From NCBI GenBank assembly GCA_019022495.1, contig JAFEKR010000062.1:1-64000 (forward strand): 64,000 nt of DNA, in the 5' to 3' direction. The translations under genes and the position numbers were made by a program. Under the pieces are notes generated by a model. It did no database searches and was not told the origin of the DNA. It worked only from the letters and a program-made list of their open reading frames with translations. The stretch comes from Epichloe hybrida. Lineage: Eukaryota > Ascomycota > Sordariomycetes > Hypocreales > Clavicipitaceae. Within the stretch, counting starts at the first letter, position 1. Each line of letters begins with the position of its first letter. Shown here one piece after another: positions 47,700-58,448 of this stretch.

Positions 47700-50600
47700 A
47701 TGCCCGCCGCCAAGCAGTGCGTCCAGACGAGGTCATTCGCACCCTCCAAACCCCGCGGACCCCGCGCCCAAGCAAATGATATTATCGACATTCGCAGCAA
47801 CAAAGTCGACTTCAACCTCAAAGATGAGCTAGTCTCGTCCTTTAATCCCCCCGACGGCGGAGCCCGCAGGCTGCCCACCTTGTTGCTTTACGATGAGAGG
47901 GGACTGCAGCTATTTGAGCATGTGCGTTCAAGCCAAGAAAGAGACACATCACTTTGAAACTTCCTCCAATCGGCAGTTCCATACTTGACATGTTGGAATA
48001 TCGTCCCCTTCTCCCTTGCTCTGTTGCCGTTGTGTTTCCCCCCCTCTAACCTTCTTTGCTCGTGGAGGCTTCGTTCCAACTCATACACTTGACCAGATCA
48101 CCTATCTAGACGAATACTACTTGACCGGCTACGAAATCGAGCTGCTGAAGAAGCATTCTGTCGAGATTGCGGCCAAAATACCTGACGGGGCTATGCTAGT
48201 AGAATTGGGGAGTGGGTATGTATCTGTTGAAGTTTTTTTCTTCCTGGTTTGGCTTCAGCATTGGTTTTTTTTTTCCGCATTCGATGACGAGTGTGGTATT
48301 TTCTTTTCTTTCTTCGACATTCTCGGCACTTCTCCCTTCGACTCTGGTGTGCTCTTTTTTCCTTGCCGTGAGAGTTCAAAGCCTCTCCGCGTCCTCGGCC
48401 CATGAGCACCAACGACGATAATCATGGCACACGTCCAACTCACACGCGCGCAGAAACCTCCGCAAAGTCTGCCTCCTCCTTCAAGCCTTCGAGGATGCCC
48501 ACAAGTCCATTGACTACTATGCACTCGATCTGTCGCGGGAGGAGCTGGAGCGTACTCTCTCGCATGTTCCTGATTTTGAGTATGTATCCTGCCATGGTCT
48601 TCTGGGTACCTACGAAGACGGGGTGGCGTGGTTGAAGCAGCCTGCCATTGTGGACAGGTCGAAATGCATCCTCCATTTGGGTTCGAGCATCGGTGAGTTT
48701 GCAACCCCTTGATTTATTCCCGTGGCAATCTCCCATTTTTCTCACTTAATTTATTTCCGTTCCCCTTGAACACGGCTCTGGGATATTCCGAGTTGCACCA
48801 GGTCGACTTACGTGACTCGTTCATAGGCAACTTCCATCGAGACGAGGCTGCCGAGTTTCTGCAATCCTACGCAGATATCCTGAGGCCGAATGACAGCATG
48901 ATTGTTGGTTTGGACTCGTGCGGGAATCCCGACATGGTCTAGTATGTGCACAGAAAAGATGACAGGCCTGGCTGATGGACACGCTTTACTGACGAACTTG
49001 TAGTCACGCGTATAACGGTGAGACTACTACTCTCAGCTGCTTGGAACTGTCTATTAACCTAGCGATGACCAGACAGCAAAGGCGTAACGCATGAGTAAGA
49101 CGATTTCGCCATGACCACCCGTTTTGTCAAGGCATGTCTCACAATTGTTAGATTCGTCCTCAACGGCCTTGCCAATGCCAACAACATCTTCGGCGGGGAG
49201 ATCTTCCACGTCCCCGACTGGCGCGTCATCGGCGAATACGTTTACGACGAGGAAGGCGGCCGTCATCAGGCCTTCATCTCTCCCCTCAAAGAAGTTACTG
49301 TCCTGGGGTCCGTGGTGAAGCCTCATGAACGTATCCAAATTGAGCAGAGCCTCAAGTACTCGAAGATGGGCGCGGATAATCTCTGGAGACACGCCGGTCT
49401 TCGAAATGTTGAAACCTGGACTCGAAACGACGAGTACGGTATGTATCATCACCCTCAACCCGTTTCCATGCCGACTTCTTCCCGTACAGTCTCCCTTCTA
49501 ACAAGACGACTCCATTCCCCCCCCAATCCCCCAGGCCTCCACATGCTTCAAAGAGCAACGCTCCCCTTCAGCAAAGCCCCCTCCCTCTACGCCGCCAACA
49601 CCCTCCCCTCCCTCTCCGACTGGCAATCCCTCTGGGCCGCCTGGGACATGGTCACCAAGGGCATGCTCCCCAAGCAGGAACTTACCGAAAAGCCCATCAA
49701 GCTCCGCAACGCATGCATCTTCTACCTCGGCCACATCCCGACCTTTCTCGACATCCAGCTCACAAAGACGACCTCCCTAGCTCCCACGGAGCCAGCATCC
49801 TACCACGTCATCTTCGAACGCGGCGTCGACCCGGACGTCGACAACCCCGAGAAATGCCACGAGCACTCCGTTATCCCGGATGAGTGGCCTCCCGTGGACG
49901 AGATCACCGCTTATCAAGGCCGCGTGCGTGCTCGTCTGACGAGCCTGTACGAGAAGGGCGTGGACGCGATCCCCAGGGACATCGCCAGGGCAATCTGGGT
50001 GGGCTTCGAGCACGAGGTTATGCACATCGAGACGCTGCTGTACATGATGCTGCAGAGCGATAGGACGTTGCCACCGCCGCACACGGGTATTCTCAATTTT
50101 GAGAGAATGGCTCAGAAGGCGCTTGAGGCGCGCGTGCCCAATGAGTGGTTTGACGTGCCTGAGCAGGTCATCACGGTGGGGATGAACGATCCGGAAGATG
50201 GAAAGGAAGACGTTCATTTTGGATGGTACGCTGCCTAGTTTCCTTTTCTTTTTTCTATCCTTCTTCCTTTCTTCCTTTCCTCCAAATTTCCTACGCAATA
50301 TTTCCCCTGTAAAGCTACTTATTGCATCATAGGGACAACGAGAAGCCAGCGCGAGACGTCAAGGTTCACGCGTTCCAGGCGCAGGGCCGACCCATCACCA
50401 ATGAAGAGGTAATCACTCAATCTTGCCATCAACGTTCCCATGAATGTAGGGATAAAACGGAGATTCTAACACGATAAAGTACGCCCGATACATGTACGTC
50501 GCCAAAGTCTCCAAAATTCCCGCCTGCTGGTCCTCCTCCTCCTCCTCCTCCCCCCCAACCAAAAACGGCACATCCACAAACGGCCACACAAACGGCCACA

Positions 50601-51265
50601 CAAGCCATACCATCCCCACCGATCTCCCCGAGTCCTTCCTCCACGACAAGTCGGTCCGCACAATGTACGGCCTCGTGCCCCTCCGACACGCCCTCGACTG
50701 GCCCGTCCAGGCCTCGTACGACGAGCTCGCCGGCTGCGCATCCTGGATGGGCGGCCGAATCCCTACCTTTGAAGAAGCCCGCAGCATCTACGCCTTCGTG
50801 GAGTCCCAGAAGGAACTCGCCACGGGGAACACACTGGTGAGAAAGGTCCCCGCCGTAAACGGACACCTCGTCAACGACGGCGTGGAAGAAACACCGCCTG
50901 TTTCTGTACCGGCCAGTCCCGCGGTCGAGAACAATCTGTTCATCGACCTGGCCGGCGCAAACGTCGGCTTCAAGCACTGGCATCCCGTGCCGGTGACTTC
51001 CCGCGGGGCGTCGCTCGCAGGACAGGCCTCCATGGGGGGTGTCTGGGAATGGACCTCGTCTCCGCTGCGTCGGCACGAGGGGTTCCAGCCCATGGGGCTG
51101 TACCCTGCGTACACGTCTGACTTCTTTGACGACAAGCACAATGTTGTGCTGGGCGGGTCGTGGGCTACGCATCCGCGGATCGCGGGCCGGAGGAGCTTTG
51201 TGAACTGGTATCAGAGGAATTACCCGTATGCGTGGGTTGGAGCGAGACTTGTGCGAGATGCGTGA
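47700..51265 (+). CDS. egt1: Ergothioneine biosynthesis protein Egt1 (ten exons)
   Basis: Exons: 47700..47921, 48097..48215, 48454..48692, 48827..48941, 49004..49017, 49073..49094, 49152..49438, 49535..50225, 50333..50408, 50480..51265; 856 residues, all junctions GT..AG and in frame. The N-terminal half is an EgtD-type SAM-dependent histidine methyltransferase (LVELGSG at residues 108-114, then YYALDLS and LGSSIGNFHRDEAAEFL). A DinB-like EgtB region carries HEVMHIE (499-505), the HX3HXE iron motif, and a C-terminal FGE-sulfatase domain has MGGVWEWTSSP and RRSFVNWYQRNYPYAWVGARLVRDA. Fungal Egt1 trimethylates histidine to hercynine and forms hercynylcysteine sulfoxide with cysteine and O2; Egt2 completes ergothioneine. 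Exons 5 and 6 are only 14 and 22 nt and restore YHAYNDSKGVTHEFVLNG. The intron at 49439-49534 is a multiple of three without stops and could be retained. All visible catalytic motifs are present. Confidence 0.95.
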
Positions 51266-51828
51266 ATGGATTTTTGCTCGGGTAGGGGGGATATAACATT
51301 ATTTGATGGTTGGACAGGGATATACAACATATTCTTGGTGTGGAGTGAAAACGAGACATGGACAGACCTTGAGGGTCATTATTCACGGACTATGGCGCGG
51401 CAAGACACGAGAAATGAAATATATGGAAGACCAAGACTCGCAAACCATGGTACACGCATGGCTCCTCAGTTCAATAGCAAATTGCTCGACGAAGAAAAGG
51501 GTAAGGGTCCTTGCTTGGATAGAAGAAGAATGCTGAATCACGCTCATTGGACACCCTGGTCATGATGGATGTGTCATTTCATCTCTAAACTGCGCGGTGT
51601 CATAATAATGCATCATCTATGGCATCGCCAAGGGCCCTTCCAGACGGTGCGTAACATGTGCTAAATAACGCCTATCCCGCGTTCTACGAAGTGCATCTAT
51701 CGCCTGGTGATATTCGTCACTGCCCTTTTTGCAGCCCTGATTCTGGACTCGGGACACCTCGGCATCCGGGCAGGCATACACTGTATGTCGGACGGTAGTC
51801 TCCTTTTCTCCTGCAGCCAGCTCCTCTT
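51266..51828. other. Convergent intergenic region, egt1 / eIF2B-alpha
   Basis: 563 bp between two 3' ends. No gene, RNA or repeat recognised. Confidence 0.6.
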
Positions 51829-53178
51829 TCACCCATTAAGACTGCCGTAGATGCTGAGAAGCTGTTCGAAGACGTATCCGGGGAGGTGGACGCCGTTTTC
51901 GGTGATGAGATTTGAGATGAGCTCCGGTGGCTATTAGGTTAGTTAGCTGGTGGGTTGGTGATGGGGAGGCACAAAGGAGGATGGAATTTTTTTTTTTCTT
52001 TTTCTTTTTCTTTTTTTTAAAAGAGAAAATCGGAATGGAAGCTGGAAATGAGGGCAATCCAAGAACGGGAAAAAAAAAAAAAAAAAAAACCCTTGTGGCT
52101 GGAGAAAAGGGGAGAGGAATACGCACGGTGTAGTCTACTGGATCCTGAGGCAGGTTGCTCGTCGAGTCGGTGGTGAAATCAAGCATGACCTGGTGAAAGC
52201 CGAGGTCTCGCTGGTCCAGCGGGAATTTGCGGACGAACTTGTGCGTCTCGGCGGCCACGTAGAAGGGGATCTTGACCGTCGAAGCCAGCTGAGCGAGCTG
52301 GAGGGTGCCGATTCTCGAAATGACGCCGCCGTTCTGCGTGATGGCCTCGGCGCCGACAATGACCATGTTGACCTGGCGCAGCAGGCCCATGACGTGGGCG
52401 ACGGCCGCCTCGGGGACCTCGGCCACGGGGATGCCCATGCCGCGCAGCTCCGCGACGACACTATCGCTCTCCCCGGCGCGCATCTCGTCCCGCACGTACA
52501 CCACCTTGAACTTGCCCCTGAGGTTCTCGGCCGCCCGCCCGAGTAGGCCGGTGACGGACCTGGACGCGCCGTGGGCGAGGACGCACTTGCCCTCCCCGAC
52601 GAAGCGCCACCCTGCTTCCGCGACGCCGTTCCTGGCGGCAACGGCCCTCTGCGCGAACAGGCGCCCGTTGCGGAGGAGGTGCTGCCGTACGGCGTCGAAG
52701 CTGCCCTCCTGCTGCTTAAGCGACGAGACGAGGTACTGGAGGAAGAGGTCGGTGCCGGCCGTCAGGGGCACGGGGTTGGCGACCGAGGCCTTGAGGCGGT
52801 CCGAGTGCGCCTTGACCGTGTCGAGCGTTTCGTACACGGTGGTGGACGGGACCGAGTTGAGGAGGGCGATGAGGGACTCGATGGCGGCGACGGGCTTGGT
52901 CAGGTCCGGGTCCGAAGAGAGCAGTTCGCGATACGTGCCCACGATGCTGTGTCAAAACTGCGTGAGTAAATTGGGGGGAAGGGGTTTTTTTTTTTGTTTT
53001 TTTGTTTTTTTCATCAGTTTCGGGGGCTTTGATGGCGCGTGCGAGGGAACGAACTCGAAGGTGCTTGTGGAAATGCTGGGTCTGCGTATGGGCAACCGGG
53101 GGGTTTTCCGTTCCAGCGTGGGCACGAGGGCACGAGAGCGCGAGGGCACGTACGAGCAGCCGAACTGGCAGAAGCCAT
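51829..53178 (-). CDS. Translation initiation factor eIF2B subunit alpha (GCN3-like)
   Basis: The main exon is 52946..52127 and the last exon 51930..51829 (minus strand), separated by a 196-nt intron (GTGCGT donor, AATAG acceptor) with long T/A runs. Splicing gives ...PVDYT|PPELISNLITENGVHLPGYVFEQLL..., the conserved C-terminus; unspliced translation runs into poly-Lys. The main exon covers the helical N-terminus (VGTYRELLSSDPDLTKPVAAIESLIALL) and the IF-2B Rossmann-like domain (VLAHGASRSVTGLL, VYVRDEMRAGESDSVVAELRGMGIPV, VIVGAEAITQNGGVISRIGTLQLA). The main exon begins with CATCGTG after an ACACAG acceptor, so a short upstream exon must supply the start. I tentatively use ATG 53178 (MASASSAAR, ending near 53150), but the donor there is weak. 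About 316 residues, normal for the family. The protein is the regulatory subunit of the eIF2 guanine-exchange factor, sensing phosphorylated eIF2-alpha. Function is secure; the first exon is not. Confidence 0.88.
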
Positions 53179-53429
53179 GGTCGGCTTGGGGGAGCGAAAC
53201 GGGCGCGTCGGAGACTTTTGTGGTGGAGGAGACGAGAGGAGGTCGTCGTCGTCAAGGTCGTGGACGTTGGTCAACTGGTGAGTCAAACTTTTGGAGCCAA
53301 AGTTTCAATTGAGTCTGATGGAGGGGGTGGCGGTGCTGCTATTGGCTGGCAAGATTTGACGGGATGCATTGCATGGGCAAGTTGTGGGGTACATATGCCT
53401 CGTGATGGCGGGGGCAGGCTTCAAGAACA

Positions 53430-53467
<38 letters not shown>

Positions 53468-53518
53468 AAACAACGCCGAGCATCTTCCTTGCCCCGTTGC
53501 CCAAGGACCACAACGGAG
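53179..53518. promoter_or_regulatory. Divergent promoter region, eIF2B-alpha (-) / NECAP (+)
   Basis: About 340 bp separate the two tentative starts. A 7-bp ATCTCGC repeat (about five copies, 53430-53466) sits about 55 bp before the NECAP start codon, probably in its 5' UTR. Assignment is by position. Confidence 0.5.
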
Positions 53519-54289
53519 ATGGACCTCGTCGACCCTTCCACCGGCCAGCCTCTGCCCAACGACGCCATCCAGCGCGTCCTCTTCGTCGCCGGCACCGTCC
53601 ACGTGTACAGCATCCCGCCCCTGACGTCCATCAAAGGCCACTCGGCGTCGTCCTGGACCGCCGACCCCACGCGCCACATCTTCACCGCACGCCTGCGCGT
53701 CGTCGAAACCGCCTTCGAAACCGCCTCTTCTCATGCCGAGCTCAAGGTCGACGTCGTGCTCGAGGACCCTTCCACCGGCCAACTGTTCGCCGCCGCGCCG
53801 TATACCGATGCCGCGGCGGTAGAGCCCGTCCTGGACAGCAGCCGCTTCTTTGCGCTGACGGTGCGCGATCCGCAGGGCCGCAAGGCCACGCTGGGCATTG
53901 GGTTTGAGGAGCGCTCCGACGCCTTTGACCTGGCTGTTGCGCTGCAGGAGGCGAGGCGCTCGTTGGGGCTCGAGGCCGGCTCGAGGAAGGACGGTGAGGC
54001 CAAGCAGGAGAGCGCCAGGGACTACAGTCTAAAGGAAGGAGAGACCATTACGGTGAATATTGGGAAGAAGTTGGGGAGGAGGAGGAGGAGGGACCAGGCC
54101 GATGCGTCGAGCGCGGGCAGCTCGGCGCCGTTGCAATCGTTTACGTTGCCTCCGCCTCCAGGTGGTTCGGGCGCGGGAGAAGGTGGGTTTGCGTTGCCGC
54201 CGCCGCCGAGTGCTGAGGATGTGAAACGTAAGAGAACGTCGTTGAGAGATTTGGGCTTTGATGACGGGCAGTATGGGGAGTTCGCTTAA
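53519..54289 (+). CDS. NECAP-like endocytosis protein (adaptin-ear-binding coat-associated, DUF1681)
   Basis: An intronless frame of 256 residues. The ATG at 53519 (MDLVDPSTGQPLPNDAIQRVLFVAGTVHVYSIPP) is preferred over upstream in-frame codons, because the upstream sequence is the ATCTCGC repeat leader. Residues 1-165 form the PH-like NECAP domain: VHVYSIPPLTSIKGHSASSW, then FTARLRVVE, RFFALTVRDPQGRKATLGIGFEERSDAFDLAVALQEA, all characteristic of the family. The rest is low-complexity, with a basic KKLGRRRRR cluster, proline-rich LPPPPGG and LPPPPS segments and a conserved-looking end. Human NECAP1/2 bind the AP-2 clathrin adaptor through this domain and help regulate endocytosis; the same is inferred here. 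Confidence 0.9.
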   Translation: MDLVDPSTGQPLPNDAIQRVLFVAGTVHVYSIPPLTSIKGHSASSWTADPTRHIFTARLRVVETAFETASSHAELKVDVVLEDPSTGQLFAAAPYTDAAAVEPVLDSSRFFALTVRDPQGRKATLGIGFEERSDAFDLAVALQEARRSLGLEAGSRKDGEAKQESARDYSLKEGETITVNIGKKLGRRRRRDQADASSAGSSAPLQSFTLPPPPGGSGAGEGGFALPPPPSAEDVKRKRTSLRDLGFDDGQYGEFA

Positions 54290-54591
54290 TAGTGTCAAGG
54301 GGCAGACCAAGCAGAAGGGGGGGGGGGGGGGGAAATAGGTTCTCTTTTTTTTTTTTTTTTCTTTTTTTACCACAGGATATCATATAGACTGGATACGGCA
54401 ATTGTTTGGTCACGAATTAGCGGTTGTTGCGTGCTTGGCCGTCACAAGAATTCACTATCAACCATTTCGTCAAAAGGTCGCTCGAGGTGGTGAATAATGA
54501 ACACAACGTCATCTCTTAATTCTCATATCTGTTGTTACGTTTGTTTTCCGTGTGCGCCTAGTGCGTAGTATCAGTTCATCGGCTAACCCGG
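54290..54591. other. Convergent intergenic region with homopolymer runs
   Basis: 302 bp between two 3' ends, with a G run (54317-54331) followed by long T runs (54346-54367). Nothing else seen. Confidence 0.55.
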
Positions 54592-55482
54592 CTAGTTGGT
54601 GCCCATGTTTGGCATGCTGAGCTGTCGGCGCAGCATGAGTGCATCGTAGTCAACGTCTCCGCTGAAGCGTCGCGGGCGTCGCAGTCTTGACCCGAGCTTC
54701 GTCATGTCATCAAGAGACATTCCCGATTCATCGGTGTGAAAGCCGCAGCTGAGTTTGTCCTCGTCCATCTCGCCCTGTTCATCGTCGCTGTCCTCAAAGA
54801 CATCAACTGCGCTATCTGCCCTTTGGTCCCGCATGCCTTCCTGGGGAATGAATTCCGCTGTTGCGCCGTTGAGACGAGACTCGGAGATGGACGGGCGTCC
54901 TTGGCCGCGAGCTCCGTCAGAACGGCTCAGACACTGCCGAGTGGAGTGGTGTCTTGCCGAATCCAATGCCTCTCGGCTCCTGGCCTCGATGTGCAGCTCG
55001 CCGAGTCGTACAAAGATGGTTTTTTCCTGCTCGGCCGCGTATCTGATCTGACTGCGCAGGATGCCGACTTGCCTACGGGCCCGTCTCTTCACTTTCCGTG
55101 ACTCGCCGTATATCGACTCCTCTTCAGCCATGTGGTATCTGCTGACCAAGTCACAGAGTCTGCTGGTGTGTGACTGCGAAGTCAGGCTGAGATAGGCCTG
55201 CTCGGCAAATATTTCCTCATATGGTCGCGGATGGAAAATGGTCAGTGAGCGCAGCGATGCGATCTGGTGGTGCTGCTGAAGCGGTAGTTGGCGTAGAGAC
55301 GAAGCTGGGCCCCGTTGGCGAACTGTTTTCTTCGTCGATTGCGCATGAGGTTCAGGTCCGTCATCCTCTGGTCCGGAGGGAGCACAGCGCTGCTTGGTAT
55401 GGACTTGTTCCATGGTCTCGTCTGCCTGATCGAGGAGGTGGTTCGGCTCGGTAGAATCTTGTCTAGGAAGCGCCGCACTCAT
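54592..55482 (-). CDS. Uncharacterised protein, 296 residues
   Basis: A single frame from ATG (55480-55482) to TAG. I recognise no family. The N-terminal 75 residues are polar with many Q/P. Residues about 80-175 (LRSLTIFHPRPYEEIFAEQAYLSL ... RRARRQVGILRSQIRYAAEQEKTIFVRLGELHIEARSREALD) look helical, probably a coiled coil. An acidic stretch (VFEDSDDEQGEMDEDKL) is followed by a basic RRPRRFSGDVDYDALMLRRQLSMPNMG tail with possible phosphosites. There is no signal peptide or membrane segment. Codon-like composition and the long frame support it as a real gene, probably a lineage-restricted regulatory or cytoskeletal protein, but no function can be assigned. Its 3' end faces the NECAP gene. Confidence 0.65.
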   Translation of the reverse strand: MSAALPRQDSTEPNHLLDQADETMEQVHTKQRCAPSGPEDDGPEPHAQSTKKTVRQRGPASSLRQLPLQQHHQIASLRSLTIFHPRPYEEIFAEQAYLSLTSQSHTSRLCDLVSRYHMAEEESIYGESRKVKRRARRQVGILRSQIRYAAEQEKTIFVRLGELHIEARSREALDSARHHSTRQCLSRSDGARGQGRPSISESRLNGATAEFIPQEGMRDQRADSAVDVFEDSDDEQGEMDEDKLSCGFHTDESGMSLDDMTKLGSRLRRPRRFSGDVDYDALMLRRQLSMPNMGTN

Positions 55483-58448
55483 CTTTTCCTTGTGGATGGA
55501 TGATGAGACAGGCCACCCCTACGTACAACCAGACGAGTATTGCGCTGGTGGATGAATTTGTACCAGAAGCCGGCAGCATGGGAAGGACCTTGAGGCAAGG
55601 TTCGGACTTTGTTCCTCTCTCCCCTCTCCCAAGGTTTCCTGGGGAGGTCACTGTTGGATCAGATCACCTCTGATACATCTGGGACCGCGCTTCCGCCCCT
55701 CAGGTTGGTGTAACGAGGGCAAGTAAAACGTGGTGTTGGCTTGTGTTGGATTGGCGCACCCCATATCACCAAGTGGCATCATCGACCTTTATGAGATCTG
55801 TGCCCTGTGCCCCCATCGGCGCCACAGGGGCCGGAGCATTATCTTGGCTTGGTATTGTTCGCACCGTTGCCACGAATGTGGCTTTCAGCCCCGAATCATG
55901 GCGCTGGTGAAAGACGTACATAGAAAGGGAACGAGGCTTTAGCCTGCCTCTCCAGCAAGCATCGCGCTCGACATCTCCAGATGGCCAAACCGTCGTGTTT
56001 TTGGTGGCTCGTTGAATCTCCACAGCCCAGATTTTTTATCGCGGCTTGTCGTACAATCGAGACCTCGCTGTCTGTCGCAGTTCGATTCAAGTCTTCATAA
56101 CGTACCTTAGCTTCATCTCGAGAGCTGAGAGTCTAGTATCGCGGAACGTAATCTCCAAGAGGAAAGAAGGGCTAAATAGATCGCCACGTGTATTGCTATA
56201 GGGGGGGGGGTTGGTATGCTTATATGCAGGTAGGTGCCGTTGCTTGCGGTTTCAACCTACCCTGCAATGTTTTGAGCTCAGGTGGGATTGAATTTCTGAA
56301 CATGTTCAAGTGTGGCCAACTTACTATAAATGATAAATGATCGCTGGGATATTGCACAGCCTTGATGACAATGTTTACTCGGCTCAGACAACGGCTTTTC
56401 ACATCCTTTGAATGTTTTTCCGTTCTCTCTGCATTGCTTTGATCAGTAAGTTTCCGGAACTTGACACGCGACGTTCGGCCGGTGCCCGTTTCGACATCAA
56501 TTCGAGACAAGACCTTCGTGCCGTGGCGTTTTACTGTCTACACAGTCATTCATGTCGGGCTCTTGCCGGTTCCCCGGATAGCTGGGACCGCCGACAGGGA
56601 TTTACGACGATGCAGTCTCGCTTATCCTCTCAAATATGTAGCATGATGCCGAGCGAAAAGCAGGCATACCCTCGACGTCAATATCTAATCCTTGTAGCGT
56701 CTTTGGAGGGCCAACCCTTGAAGAAGGCTCCGAGACAATTGTTGATTGACCTCAAAGTACGTGGGACAGTGTGGTCAATCTGGAGCTGGGCATCGGAGTA
56801 AGCATTTTGAGGCCTCCATTTACTACATGGTACAAAATACAGACGTGAAGCTATAATGCCGCTTGTCCGATTTGGGTCACCAGGAGCTGTACCGGATGCC
56901 CCCCCTGGTCCTTGGTTAATCTTCCGAGTGGCACGCACTGCCTCTGGAGTCTGGACACAGATCTTAGATCTTATTGAGTGTTTGGATCGACCCATCGCTC
57001 TTGCCAGTTTCGCAGCCGTCCGTGAGGTGTGGCGGCCTGAGTATGCAGGCACCAGGCCGAATCATCGAGGGGCTTGGCATGGAATGGATTGCGCCTCTTG
57101 CGTATGTGAGGGCATTTTGAGTTTGCGCCACGGTCGCGTCAATCAGAAGGACGTCGCAACTCTACGACAAGAGTACTGATGCACGCGGTCCTCGTGGCCC
57201 CGTCGTATGCTCAGTTTTTGAAGCGCCAGAGACTATAAATACTGTAGACGGAGAGCAATCAAGGTCGAGCCCGACGCTACCAATTGTCGACATCGGCAGT
57301 TAAATTATAATAACGATGACGGACAGTGCTTACATGCATTATCCAGATCTGTGACGTCGAACCAAGGTCCACAACCCGAACAATAATGATGGCACGGTCG
57401 CAACGGCGGGGATCAGTGTGACATCACGACTTGGGTGGGCACTTGTTGGTCCTCACCACTTTTACACTTTTTTTATCGCTTCTTCACTGTGCCACCTGCC
57501 ACTGCCACCTGCCACTGCCACCTCTCGGGTTGTGCTCGGGTTGTGCCACACTAATCCGTACAGATTTTCTCAACTGCCGGCGTTTGCGCCCTCACTGATC
57601 TGCGTGCGGTTCGAGTAATCCGTACGGAGTACGGACTACTGAGTACAGTCATACACCGGGTGCACTGTACAAGGAGCGCACAGCTGGACAGGGGTAGACT
57701 GGGTAGACGATACAGATCCGCAGACTGCATGCGTCGTGGGACGAAATATTATGTAGATTGGCGGAAGGGCCTGTGGCGGCCTGCCCCTGCGCCGGTCTCG
57801 TCCATCCATCTCATGCACCACCCCATCGACGAGAAATTGTAATCAGAACAGACGACGCCTTTTCTCAGGTGCGACGACGTTTTCGTGTGTTGGAAGTGGA
57901 TGGGAAATGGTAAACAAACATTTGGATCACTTCATTCATTAAAAAAAAAACAAAAAAAAAAAACGCCGGAGCAACAGAAAAGCGAGGAGAGTGCAGGGGT
58001 GTTGGATCCCTCCTTGGCCTTGACTGGCTGAGACATTGACTTATTAGTGGGCACCGATGGATGAGCAGTTCCAGATCGAGTTGGCCGACCCTGGGCCACC
58101 CACTCCCAGCTGATTTGGGGTTTTGGGTTTGATCCGTGTGGATTCGTTATTTTACTGCGAGATTTGCGGCACAGGCTTTTCTATGCTTGTTGTCCTCGTT
58201 TGACTACTTGTATGCTGCGCTGCCCTTGTCATCCTTCCATTCAGTTCTTCTTATCCAGACCCTGCCCGTCGGTCGGTGACTCGCAATTGCATCGAGCGCC
58301 AAGGAGAATAACATCCAGAAACAAACCAATCGCGACAACGTGCTCTTCGTCAGGCCTCTCCGTCAGGCACGAAACGTTCAGCACCTCGATTTTACTGCAG
58401 CACGTTTCGATTCCGCAGCGCAAAGCTGTTGTTTGCTCAAGATACAAG
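55483..58448. other. Large intergenic region (about 3 kb) with no recognisable gene
   Basis: Short ORFs exist on both strands (for example 56856-57179 plus, 56678-57052 minus) but they overlap in opposite senses and show no domain or intron-extension, so I do not call them. Composition is intermediate and there is no RIP signature. It holds a G run at 56200-56209, a CCACTG/CCACCT repeat at 57490-57525, a TACGGAGTACGG motif at 57621-57632 and A-homopolymers at 57939-57963. The last 400 bp should contain the CSC1-gene promoter. Confidence 0.5.
57490..57525. repeat. Tandem repeat, 12-bp unit GCCACCTGCCACT
   Basis: About three copies of TGCCACCTGCCAC in non-coding sequence. Confidence 0.7.

Noticed and set aside
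52135..53907. Long alternative frames (168-335 residues) across eIF2B-alpha and NECAP
   Set aside because: GC-rich codon composition opens shadow frames; only the called frames carry family motifs and correct splice sites.
56678..57179. Overlapping ORFs of 107-124 residues on both strands
   Set aside because: They overlap in opposite senses, have no recognisable domain and no plausible splice extension, so coding status is not supported.
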